Assembly: GCA_052143575.1 (NCBI GenBank)
Contig: JBKQSP010000045.1
Coordinates: 1 to 55,280 of the forward strand
DNA length: 55,280 nt
DNA from: JAKACA01 sp052143575
Lineage (GTDB): Bacteria > Actinomycetota > Acidimicrobiia > Acidimicrobiales > Bog-793
Direction of reading: 5' to 3'
Part shown: positions 34,085-42,141 of the stretch, piece by piece
Position numbering within the stretch: position 1 is the first letter of the stretch
Layout of the letters: the number at the start of each line of letters is the position of its first letter
The notes under the pieces: generated by a model
Told to the model about the DNA's origin: nothing
Databases searched by the model: none
What the model saw: the letters and a program-made list of their open reading frames with translations, nothing else
Position numbers and translations under genes: made by a program

Positions 34085-36328
34085 TCAGAGCTTCAGGCCG
34101 CTCACCGGGACCGGCGAGCCCGAGAAGCCGAAATAACCGCCGCCGGCCTCGCCGTAGAAGTTACTGCCCCAGCAGTCGAGGGTGCCGTTCGAGAGGCGGG
34201 CGCAGACCGTCGACTCACCCACCGAGACGGCCTTGACACCTGAGATGCCGGCGACCTTGACGGGGAAGGCGGTCTCGGAGTCCGAACCGTTGCCGAGCTC
34301 GCCGTCGTAGCCGTAGCCCCAACAGACGACGTCGCCCTTCGACACGATGGCACAGGCGTCCTCGTAGCCGACGGCGAGGGCCGTGGCTCCGCTGAGCCCA
34401 CTCACCGTCTGGGGATCGGGCGTAGCGCTGTAGTTGACACTGCCGTCGCCGAGCTCTCCCTCGCTGTCGGCGCCCCAGCACTTCACTTGTCCCCCCGCCA
34501 CGAGGGCGCAGGAGAACTCGTCTCCGGCTCCGACGGCGGTAGCGCCCGACATGCCCGGGACGGCCACCGGGGTGGACGAGTCCGTCGTCGTCCCGTCACC
34601 GAGCTCGCCTTCACTGTTGTCGCCCCAGCACTCGACGCTGCCCCCACCGCCATCGATGGCACACGTGTGGTCGTAGCCTGCCGAGATGGCACGGACGTCG
34701 AACAGCCCGCTCACCGTGACCGGAGTGGGCTTGTCGAGGTCGGTGCCGTTGCCGAGCTGACCGTCCCAGTTGCCGCCCCAGCAGTGTGCGACGGCTGACA
34801 CGATGGCGCACGTGTCGTACTCGCCCGACGAGATCGCCGTTGCGCCGGCGATCCCCTTCACGGCCTCGGGCACAGCGGAACCGGGGTCCGAGGAGCCGTC
34901 CCCGAGCTGTCCGTCGTAGCTGCTGCCCCAGCACTCCACCTTGCCCCCCGTCACCAATGCGCAGGCGTGCTCGTAGCCGGCGCTCAGAGCCGATGCGGCC
35001 GGTAGCCCGATCACGGCGACGGGTTTGGCGCTGTTGGCGATCGACCCGTTGCCGAGCTGGCCCTCTGTGCCCCACCCCCAGCACTCGGCGCGACCCTTTG
35101 AGACGACGGCGCACGAGCTGGCGCCTCCGAGACCGACGGCGGCGACGCCGCCGAGACCGACGGCCCGCTTCGGCACGAGGAAGTCTCCGAACAGCCCATT
35201 CCCGAGCTCGCCGAAGGAGTCGTCACCGAAGCACTCGACCTTGTTGCTGCTGATCGCAGCACACGTGGAGTCCTCGCCGAGCGCGATGTCGTCGACGCTC
35301 GAGAGCCCGGCCACGCTGGTCGGGACATCGGAGCCCTCCTGCCCGGGGTCTCCCGTTTGGCCTTCGTATCCGTAGCCCCAGCACTCCACCGTGCCGCTCG
35401 AGGTGATGGCGCAGGTGTGGTAGAGGCCCGGCACGATCATCACCGCCTTGTGGAGACCGAGGACAGGGGTCGGTGTGACAAGGTCCGTGTAGGCGCCGTT
35501 ACCGAGCTCGCCGTCCTCGCCGTAACCCCAGCACTTCGCCGTGCCTGCTGCAAAGAGGGCGCACGTGTTGTAGCCACCGGCGAAGACCGCCGTGGCGTGC
35601 GCGATGCCCGGAACGCTTTCCGGCGCCAACTGTGCCTCGGCACCGTCGGCCTGCCCGGTCTCGCCGTCCCCGTCGTAGCCCCAACAGTCGATCTTCCCAC
35701 CCGCCAGCAGAGCGCAGGTGTGGTACCCGCCAGCTGAGATCGCCCTGATTCCTGACAGGCTGACCGCCACGGGCGTCGACTGGGCGACGGACGATTTGCG
35801 ATTGCCGAGCTGACCGTAATCGTTGTAACCCCAGCACTTTGCCGTGCCGGAAGCAAGGAGGGCGCAGGTGTGGTATCCGCCGGCTGTGAGCGTTTTGACG
35901 TGCACGAGACCCTTCACTGCCACGGGGGACGACTCGTCCTTCACGGCCCCGTTGCCGAGCTGCCCATCATCACCCTCGCCCCAGCACTTCACCGTGCCAC
36001 CGGAGAGGAGGACGCAGGCGTGGTACCAGCCGACCACCACCTGCTTGGCGCCCGAGATCCCTTTCACGGGGACCGGTGTCGCCGAGTTGGCGAGCTTGCC
36101 GTCGCCGAGCTCGCCGTCCATGCCGTAGCCCCAGCACTCAACCTTGCCGGCGGTCACGAGGGCACAGGACGTGTCGTAACCCGAGGAGATCACCGCCCGC
36201 AGTGTGACGGCGTGCCTCGGCGAAAGCTTCGGTGAGGTATTCGCCGAGGCGCCGGCGACCGAAGGCACGGCGCCCACCGCCGCCAGCAGCGTTACCACGA
36301 GGAGTGTGCGAGTAGCGAGGTGCCGCAT
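34085..36328 (-). CDS. Secreted RCC1-repeat beta-propeller protein (14 repeats)
   Basis: A 747-residue exported protein. ATG 36328 has AAGGGG eight nt upstream; MRHLATRTLLVVTLLAAVGAVPSVAGA is a signal peptide. The rest consists of 14 RCC1-type repeats of about 50 residues with consensus H-x-CAL-x3-G-x-V-x-CWG-x4-G-x-LGNG, enough for two seven-bladed propellers. Nearly every repeat keeps two Cys about 11 residues apart, suggesting one disulfide per blade, reasonable for an extracellular protein. No catalytic domain or anchor is visible. The frame is open to 36610, but that part is antisense to other sequence. Role unknown; surface binding or adhesion is a guess. It converges on the S53 protease. 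Confidence 0.9.
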   Translation of the reverse strand: MRHLATRTLLVVTLLAAVGAVPSVAGASANTSPKLSPRHAVTLRAVISSGYDTSCALVTAGKVECWGYGMDGELGDGKLANSATPVPVKGISGAKQVVVGWYHACVLLSGGTVKCWGEGDDGQLGNGAVKDESSPVAVKGLVHVKTLTAGGYHTCALLASGTAKCWGYNDYGQLGNRKSSVAQSTPVAVSLSGIRAISAGGYHTCALLAGGKIDCWGYDGDGETGQADGAEAQLAPESVPGIAHATAVFAGGYNTCALFAAGTAKCWGYGEDGELGNGAYTDLVTPTPVLGLHKAVMIVPGLYHTCAITSSGTVECWGYGYEGQTGDPGQEGSDVPTSVAGLSSVDDIALGEDSTCAAISSNKVECFGDDSFGELGNGLFGDFLVPKRAVGLGGVAAVGLGGASSCAVVSKGRAECWGWGTEGQLGNGSIANSAKPVAVIGLPAASALSAGYEHACALVTGGKVECWGSSYDGQLGDGSSDPGSAVPEAVKGIAGATAISSGEYDTCAIVSAVAHCWGGNWDGQLGNGTDLDKPTPVTVSGLFDVRAISAGYDHTCAIDGGGGSVECWGDNSEGELGDGTTTDSSTPVAVPGMSGATAVGAGDEFSCALVAGGQVKCWGADSEGELGDGSVNYSATPDPQTVSGLSGATALAVGYEDACAIVSKGDVVCWGYGYDGELGNGSDSETAFPVKVAGISGVKAVSVGESTVCARLSNGTLDCWGSNFYGEAGGGYFGFSGSPVPVSGLKL

Positions 36329-36518
36329 GATGATTACCCCTTGTCCGTCAGACCGACGCCCGCCGACGATCTCGAAGGACGCTACCGGAGCACACCTGCG
36401 CCAGCAAGGATGGCGCCCTCGGCAGCTGGCCTGTACGACGCCGGCGAAGGACGCCGGGTACAGTGCCGCCCTGTGGCCGGCTGGCGGGACTCGGAAGCTT
36501 CCGTTCGGGACTAGCCCG

Positions 36519-37364
36519 GTGACCCGCGCCCACGCCGCTGCTTCGCGCAGGTCCGCTCGCATCAACCGGCTCTCGTCGACATGGGCGGTCAAGGTCCCGT
36601 ATCGCATCACGATCTACTTCTGGATCATCAAGATCCTCTCCACCGCCATGGGAGAGGCGACGTCCGACTTCCTGGCGCACGCTTACAGCCCCGTGTTGGC
36701 CGGTGTCGTCGGGGGCATCGCCTTCGTGGCGGCCATGATCGTGCAGTTCTCGACCCGCCGGTACAACGCCTGGGCGTACTGGTTCGCCGTTGCCATGGTG
36801 GCGGTCTTTGGCACGATGGCGGCCGACGGCCTCCACATCGAGTTGAAGGTTCCCTACATCGACTCGACGATGCTCTATCTCGTGGCCCTCGCCGTCATCT
36901 TCGCCGTGTGGCAGCGCACCGAGGGCACGCTGTCGATCCACAGCATCTCTACTCCCCGCCGAGAGGCCTTCTACTGGGCGACGGTGCTCGCCACCTTCGC
37001 TCTCGGCACGGCGGCCGGCGACCTGACCGCCACGACGTTCCGGCTCGGCTACTTCTCCTCCGGTTTGATGTTCGCCGGGTTGTTCCTCGTCCCCGCCCTG
37101 GCGCTCTGGATCTTCGACCTCAACGAGATCCTGGCCTTCTGGGTCGCCTACGTGCTGACGCGGCCCCTCGGGGCGTCATTCGCCGACTGGATGGGGGTGC
37201 CCCGCAGCCTCGGTGGTCTCAACATGGGAAGGGGCGTCGTGGCGATCGTCCTTGCCATCCCGATGGTGGCGCTCATCGCTTGGGTGGCGATCACCCGTCC
37301 CGATGTCGACAACGAGGTCGGCACGACGAGCCGCCCGAGCGGCCGGCGCCTCGATCCGCGCTGA
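36519..37364 (+). CDS. COG4705-type polytopic membrane protein
   Basis: About 281 residues with seven or eight transmembrane helices arranged as two similar halves. KVPYRITIYFWIIKILSTAMGEATSDFL and STRRYNAWAYWFAVAMVAVFGTMAADGLHIEL form the first; RTEGTLSIHSISTPRREAFYWATVLATFALGTAAGDLTATTF and EILAFWVAYVLTRPLGASFADWMG form the second. The repeated GEATSD, GTAAGD and GASFAD motifs across the halves indicate an internal duplication. The family is annotated only as a membrane-anchored or uncharacterised protein. The start is uncertain; GTG 36519 precedes the conserved region. Confidence 0.75.
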   Translation: MTRAHAAASRRSARINRLSSTWAVKVPYRITIYFWIIKILSTAMGEATSDFLAHAYSPVLAGVVGGIAFVAAMIVQFSTRRYNAWAYWFAVAMVAVFGTMAADGLHIELKVPYIDSTMLYLVALAVIFAVWQRTEGTLSIHSISTPRREAFYWATVLATFALGTAAGDLTATTFRLGYFSSGLMFAGLFLVPALALWIFDLNEILAFWVAYVLTRPLGASFADWMGVPRSLGGLNMGRGVVAIVLAIPMVALIAWVAITRPDVDNEVGTTSRPSGRRLDPR

Positions 37365-37373
37365 GGGCGGACG

Positions 37374-38000
37374 TCAATCCCCCCGTGCCAGGCGGGCGAG
37401 GAAGTCGTCGCCGCTGCGCGGAGCGATAAAGAGGCCCTCGGCCTCCGCCAGCACGGTGCCATCCAACTCGCAGCGTCCGCGGATCGTCCGTTTGCGGCCC
37501 TCGACGCCTTCGACGGCCGCCCGCAGTCGCAGGAGCCGGTTGAGCGGTGTGGGCCGCAGGTAGCGCACCGTCAAGGTGGCCGTGAACCCGGGCCCCTGCT
37601 GGGCGAAGCCCAGCAGTTCGTCGAACACGGCGGCGATCAAACCGCCGTGGACATGCCCCGGCGGCCCCTCGTAGGCCGGGCCGAAGGTGACCTCCCCTTC
37701 GATGTACGCACCGGCGGGATCCTCCACGACGGTGAGCTTGACCGGTGGCGAGATGGCGTTGCTGCGACCGCTCACGGGGCTGAAGGCGACGAAGTCGCGG
37801 GGCAGGAGCCCGGCTTCGCTCACCTCCCATGATCGCTGGCGCTCCGGCAGGAGCTCGAGCCGATCGGCGAAGGCGGCGGCGGCATCGGTGGCCCGCCGCA
37901 GCTCCTCGGCAGGGGGCCGTACGACGGCAAGGCGGGCGATGATCCGCCGCATCTCGTCGGCAAGGCGGGCGGCTTCGCCCGGCGGATCGTCCTCAGCCAT
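37374..38000 (-). CDS. PaaI/YbgC-type thioesterase
   Basis: A 208-residue hotdog-fold protein. A helical N-terminal region of about 60 residues is followed by RSNAISPPVKL, FGPAYEGPPGHVHGGLIAAVFDELLGFA (hotdog helix with HGG and the catalytic acid), ATLTVRYLRPTPLNRLLRLRAAVEG and TVLAEAEGLFI. This is the actinobacterial PaaI-like group acting on acyl-CoA or aryl-CoA. The start is ATG 38000. It lies 52 bp downstream of the acyl-CoA carboxylase on the same strand and may act in the same acyl-CoA pathway. Confidence 0.88.
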   Translation of the reverse strand: MAEDDPPGEAARLADEMRRIIARLAVVRPPAEELRRATDAAAAFADRLELLPERQRSWEVSEAGLLPRDFVAFSPVSGRSNAISPPVKLTVVEDPAGAYIEGEVTFGPAYEGPPGHVHGGLIAAVFDELLGFAQQGPGFTATLTVRYLRPTPLNRLLRLRAAVEGVEGRKRTIRGRCELDGTVLAEAEGLFIAPRSGDDFLARLARGD

Positions 38001-38052
38001 GGTGTCTCGCCCTTCGCGTGGATCTTCTGGATCGACGCACGGTAGCCGGGCC

Positions 38053-39888
38053 TCACCAGGTATCGATACAGGGCCGTTTCTTGCCGGGCCGGATCCCGGC
38101 GGGCACGGCCGCCAGGGCGTTAACGAGCCGCCGGCGCGACTCGGCGGGGTCGATGACGTCGTCGATCTCGAGGTTCGTCGCCATGCTGAGGGCCTTGCCA
38201 CGTTCGTAGGCGCGAGCGACAAGACTGCGGTACAGCTCCTCCCGCTCACCCTCGTCCTCGACGGCTTCGAGCTCGCGGCGCATGGACAGCCGCACGGCAC
38301 CCTCGAGACCCATGCCGCCGAACTCACCAGAGGGCCAGCTGACGGTGAACACGGGCGAGCGGAAGCTGCCACCTGCCATCGCCTGGGCGCCGAGGCCGTA
38401 GCCCTTGCGCAGCACGATGGTGAAGAAGGGCACCGTCAGACTGGCGCCGTTCACGAACATGCGGCTGAAATGACGTACCTGGGCGCTGCGCTCGGCCTCC
38501 GGGCCGACCATGAAACCCGGCGTGTCACACAGGAACAGGATGGGCACGTCGAAGGCATCGCACAGCTGCATGAAGCGGGCCGCCTTGTCGGCCGCCGGCG
38601 TGTCGATGGCTCCACCGAGGTGGGCAGGGTTGTTGGCGATGATCCCGATGGGGCGGCCCTCGATGCGTGCGAGCGCCGTGACGATGCCGATGCCGAACTG
38701 CTGGCGCAGCTCGAGGACCGTGGTCGTGTCGGCCATCGTCTCGATGACGCCGCGCACGTCGTAGACGCGGGTGCGCGCCTCCGGCACGAGATGTCGCAGC
38801 TCCCGCTGATCGGCGCAGTCCCATGTGCCGAGAGGGCCCTGGAAGTAAGCGAGGTACCGCTTGGCGAACGAGACGGCCTCGCGATCGTCAGCGGCGACGA
38901 GATCGATCACCCCGTTCGGCGCCTGCACCTCCACCGGCCCGATGTCGTCCGGAGCGAAGACCCCGAGGCCACCGCCCTCGATCATGGCCGGGCCCCCCAT
39001 GCCGATGTTGGCATCGGCCGTGGCGATGATGACGTCGCTGCAGCCGAGCAAGGCGGCATTGCCGGCAAAGCAGCGACCCTGCACGACGCCCACGAGGGGC
39101 ACGAGGCCGCTGAGACGCCCATAGAGGGCAAAGGCCCGCGTGTCGAGACCGGAGATGACCGGGAAATCGCTGTCGCCCGGGCGGCCGCCGCCCCCCTCTG
39201 CGAACAACACGACCGGCAGGCGGAGCCGCTCCACCAGTTCCAAGAGGCGGTCCTTTTTCTGGTGGTTCCGCTGCCCTTGCGTGCCGGCGAGCACCGTGTA
39301 GTCGTACGACAGCACGGCGCAGCGAGCGCGCTCTCCGCCGAAGAGATCGCCGTTGACGCGGCCGATCCCGGCCACGAGGCCGTCGGCCGGCGTGTTCGTC
39401 ATGAGGTCGAGCGGCGAGCGGCGAGCCGCCTGGGCCGCCACGGCGAAGCCCCCGTACTCCTCGAAGCTCCCGACGTCGCAAAGGTCGTCGACGAGCTCTC
39501 GGGCGGTGCGCCGTCCGCCGCTATGGCGTCGCTCGGTGGGGGCCGGGCGGGCGGCGTCGGTGAGGAGGTGGCGCCGCTCGAGGAGCTCGGCCAGATCGGG
39601 GCGCACCTCGTCGAGATCGGGCGTCGCACCGCTCGGCGCCCCCGGGGCGGAAATCACGGCCGGCTCCAGCACGAGCACGGGCTGCCCGGGGCTGACGGCG
39701 TCGCCCGGCGCCACGCGGATGTCTCGAACGATGCCGGCCGATCCGGCGAGGACGAGGTGCTCCATCTTCATCGCCTCGACCACGACGACGGTGGCAGCTT
39801 CGGCGACCTCGTCGCCGACTGCAACCTTGACGGCGACGACGACGCCGGTCAGCGGTGAGCTGACGGTGGCGAGCGGCTGATCAGCCAT
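38053..39888 (-). CDS. Acyl-CoA carboxylase: N-terminal biotinyl domain fused to carboxyltransferase
   Basis: A 611-residue fusion. Residues 1-75 are a biotinyl/lipoyl domain with the modification site VVVEAMKMEHLVL. A linker of about 50 residues leads to a full carboxyltransferase (both halves): RNHQKKDRLLELVERLRLPVVLFAEGGGGRPGD, GRCFAGNAALLGCSDVIIATADANIGMGGPAMIEGGG, then PIGIIANNPAHLGGAIDTPAADKAARFMQLCDAFDVPILFLCDTPGFMVG and GSFRSPVFTVSWPSGEFGGMGLEGAV. Typical actinobacterial AccD/PccB subunits lack a biotinyl domain, which sits on the AccA-type alpha subunit. ATG 39888 has GGAGG eight nt upstream. No biotin carboxylase is nearby. The substrate acyl chain cannot be assigned. Confidence 0.9.
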   Translation of the reverse strand: MADQPLATVSSPLTGVVVAVKVAVGDEVAEAATVVVVEAMKMEHLVLAGSAGIVRDIRVAPGDAVSPGQPVLVLEPAVISAPGAPSGATPDLDEVRPDLAELLERRHLLTDAARPAPTERRHSGGRRTARELVDDLCDVGSFEEYGGFAVAAQAARRSPLDLMTNTPADGLVAGIGRVNGDLFGGERARCAVLSYDYTVLAGTQGQRNHQKKDRLLELVERLRLPVVLFAEGGGGRPGDSDFPVISGLDTRAFALYGRLSGLVPLVGVVQGRCFAGNAALLGCSDVIIATADANIGMGGPAMIEGGGLGVFAPDDIGPVEVQAPNGVIDLVAADDREAVSFAKRYLAYFQGPLGTWDCADQRELRHLVPEARTRVYDVRGVIETMADTTTVLELRQQFGIGIVTALARIEGRPIGIIANNPAHLGGAIDTPAADKAARFMQLCDAFDVPILFLCDTPGFMVGPEAERSAQVRHFSRMFVNGASLTVPFFTIVLRKGYGLGAQAMAGGSFRSPVFTVSWPSGEFGGMGLEGAVRLSMRRELEAVEDEGEREELYRSLVARAYERGKALSMATNLEIDDVIDPAESRRRLVNALAAVPAGIRPGKKRPCIDTW

Positions 39889-39985
39889 CCCCACGACCTC
39901 CGATTCCTGCCACGTCCAACCTCCTGCTCGGCGGTGCGCCACTCGGCCGCCGTCCGGGCGATACTGAGGGTAGTTGGGAGGTGTC

Positions 39986-40462
39986 ATGACGGAGGGAGAT
40001 GACGCGGAGGCCGCGACGCTGCGGCGCATCGGTTCGGGGCAGCTGAGCACGGACACGGCCCAGAGCTCGGGTATGCGACGTTCCGAGGCGATCTCGGGAG
40101 CCGCCTGCGGCTCGCAAGAGCTGTGGATGGGCGAGACCCGTATGGCTCCCGGCGCCAGATCCGCCAACCATCACCACGGGCGCTCCGAGACGGGCATCTA
40201 CGTCACCGTCGGGCATCCGGTCTTCGTCGTGGGCGACGGTGCCGGAGGCGAGCGGCGGCTGGAGACCTCGCCGGGCGACTACGTGTTCGTTCCGCCGTAC
40301 GTCGCCCACCGCGAGGAGAACCCCTCCCCCGATGACGAGGCCGTCGTCGTGATCGCCCGCAGCACGCAGGAGGCGATCGTCGTCAACCTCGACGAGAGCG
40401 GCGAGACCTCGCTCGGCACGCTCGGTCCCGTCGCCGGTCAGGCGAAGTCGTCCGGGCCGTAG
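39986..40462 (+). CDS. Cupin-domain protein with HHH metal site
   Basis: A 158-residue cupin. ATG 39986 has GGGAGG five nt upstream. The barrel contains MAPGARSANHHHGRSETGIYVTVGHPVFVV (cupin motif 1 with several His and a Glu) and SPGDYVFVPPYVAHREENPS (motif 2), so metal binding is expected. Small stand-alone cupins of this form include isomerases, dioxygenases and regulators; none can be chosen. It overlaps the 3' end of the convergent gene at 40438 by 25 nt and is divergent from the carboxylase. Confidence 0.82.
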   Translation: MTEGDDAEAATLRRIGSGQLSTDTAQSSGMRRSEAISGAACGSQELWMGETRMAPGARSANHHHGRSETGIYVTVGHPVFVVGDGAGGERRLETSPGDYVFVPPYVAHREENPSPDDEAVVVIARSTQEAIVVNLDESGETSLGTLGPVAGQAKSSGP

Positions 40463-40740
40463 ACGTCTTCGAAGACGCCCTGCAGCTCGGTCGTCTCCAC
40501 CACCTCAGCCAGTCGGTCGAGGGCGTCGGGGCGGGTGAGCGAGCCCGCCATGGCAGTGAATTCGTCGACGGACACGTCCAGCTCGAGGATGGTGATGACC
40601 TGGCGGTCGGAGCTGACGTTCCGGCCGATGCTGGTTCGGGCCGGGTAGCCGCCGGGCGTCGTCTCGGGCAGCCAGGCAGCGCGGAATCCCTCGTAGCTCA
40701 CGCCCGGCTTCAGCGTGCGAACGAACACGGCGTGCAGCAT
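40438..40740 (-). CDS. Small hypothetical protein, dimeric alpha/beta-barrel-like
   Basis: 100 residues. ATG 40740 has GAGAGGAG seven nt upstream; an in-frame start at 40782 has no ribosome site. The sequence begins with MLHAVFVRTLKPGVSYEGFRAAWLPE, then VITILELDVSVDEFTAM, resembling the ferredoxin-like dimeric alpha/beta barrel fold (ABM/EthD/NIPSNAP-like). No catalytic residue can be named. Divergent from asnA, with 155 bp between them. Confidence 0.72.
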   Translation of the reverse strand: MLHAVFVRTLKPGVSYEGFRAAWLPETTPGGYPARTSIGRNVSSDRQVITILELDVSVDEFTAMAGSLTRPDALDRLAEVVETTELQGVFEDVYGPDDFA

Positions 40741-40895
40741 GATGTCTCCTCTCGAAGCCGGCCCGCCAACTGGGGGATTCATCTCATCACGTCTTGGCGA
40801 AAGGCGGGCCGCCCGTCGGCGAGAAGTCGTTGGTCACGAGAAATAGGGCTGGTAGACCCTTCACAGCGACGAGCCCGGGGCAGCACGATGGCCCC

Positions 40896-42068
40896 ATGGC
40901 CAAGCTGACGAATGAAACGCGCGACGACGAAGAGGACCTCGAGAGCCGCAAGCGGGCAGACCTCGCCGGTCCTGGGATCGGGAGCTACGAGGACATCGAG
41001 CGGGTGCTGCCGGCCGACTACCGCCCCTTGCTGGGGCGGCGCGAGACCCAGCAGGCCATCTTCGAGGTCAAGCGTTACATCGAGGCCGGCCTGTGCCGCG
41101 AGCTGGGCCTCATGATGGTGCAGGTGCCCCTCATCGTCACGGCGGAGTCGGGCGTGAACGACATGCTCGACCGGGACGGCTCCCGCACACCCATCGGCTT
41201 CCACATCTCCAACGACGGCGGCCAGCACCCCGTCGAGGCCGAAGTCGTGCAGGCGGCGACGAAGTGGAAGCGACTGGCGCTTCGGCAATTCGAGCTCGGT
41301 GTCGGCGAGGGCCTCTGCACGGACATGCGGGCGGTGCGGAAGGACTACTTCCTCGACCACGACCACAGCGCGTACGTCGACCAGTGGGACTGGGAGCTCG
41401 CCATGGCGGCTGAGGACCGCAACCTCGGGTTCCTGACCGATGTCGTGCGGCGCATCTGGAGCGTGCTGAAGGGGGCGGAGTCACATGTCCACGAGCTCTT
41501 CCCGGAGCTGCGCGGCAGGTATCCGGCTCTTCCCGACGAGCTCGAGTTCATGCACGCCGAGGAGCTGCTGGAGCGCTACCCGGGCCTTCCCCGCAAGCAG
41601 CGCGAGACGATGATTCTTCAGGAGCACCCCGCCGTGTTCATCATCGGCATCGGCTGGACCCTCGCCGACGGCTATCCGCACGAGATGAGGGCGTCTGACT
41701 ACGACGACTGGTCGACGGAGGTCACGATGCCGGACGGACGGCCGGCCCACGGACTGAACGGCGACCTCCTCGTCTGGAACCCGGTCACGCGGAGGCGCCA
41801 CGAGCTCTCGTCGATGGGAATCCGGGTTGACGCCGTCGCCCTCCGCCAACAGCTCGGGATCACCGGGCAACTCGACTGGCTGTCGTTCCCCTACCACCGT
41901 GCGATCACCGACGGTTCCGTGCCCCTCAGCATCGGCGGCGGGATCGGACAGTCGCGAACCCAGATGCTGCTGCTGCACAAGGCCCACCTCGGCGAGGTGA
42001 GCGTCACCGTCTGGCCCCAGGTCCTGAAGGACATGTGCGCCAGCCGCCACATCGACGTCCTCGACTGA
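40896..42068 (+). CDS. asnA: Aspartate--ammonia ligase
   Basis: A 390-residue class II aaRS-like enzyme making asparagine from aspartate, ATP and ammonia. The whole AsnA fold is present: QVPLIVTAESGVNDMLDRDG, ATKWKRLALRQFELGVGEGLCTDMRAVRKD, SAYVDQWDWELAM, EELLERYPGLPRKQRE, AVFIIGIGWTLADGYPHEMRASDYDDWST, GLNGDLLVWNP and the C-terminal SIGGGIGQSRTQMLLLHKAHLGEV. It is about 60 residues longer than E. coli AsnA, mostly at the N-terminus and in one loop. ATG 40896 is the chosen start, and the frame is open to 40794. Most actinobacteria use glutamine-dependent AsnB, so an ammonia-dependent enzyme is notable, though it fits with the ammonium channel at 14921. Confidence 0.95.
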   Translation: MAKLTNETRDDEEDLESRKRADLAGPGIGSYEDIERVLPADYRPLLGRRETQQAIFEVKRYIEAGLCRELGLMMVQVPLIVTAESGVNDMLDRDGSRTPIGFHISNDGGQHPVEAEVVQAATKWKRLALRQFELGVGEGLCTDMRAVRKDYFLDHDHSAYVDQWDWELAMAAEDRNLGFLTDVVRRIWSVLKGAESHVHELFPELRGRYPALPDELEFMHAEELLERYPGLPRKQRETMILQEHPAVFIIGIGWTLADGYPHEMRASDYDDWSTEVTMPDGRPAHGLNGDLLVWNPVTRRRHELSSMGIRVDAVALRQQLGITGQLDWLSFPYHRAITDGSVPLSIGGGIGQSRTQMLLLHKAHLGEVSVTVWPQVLKDMCASRHIDVLD

Positions 42069-42141
42069 GCACTCGCTGAGAGCACGAGCACGAGCGGGCC
42101 GATTCGCTCGGCCGCGGCTACCCGGGCTCCTCGGCGTCGCC

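Noticed and set aside
40845..40860. AGGGCTGGTAGACCCT upstream of asnA as a DevR-like box
   Set aside because: Only four outer base pairs are symmetric and the core does not match the other sites.
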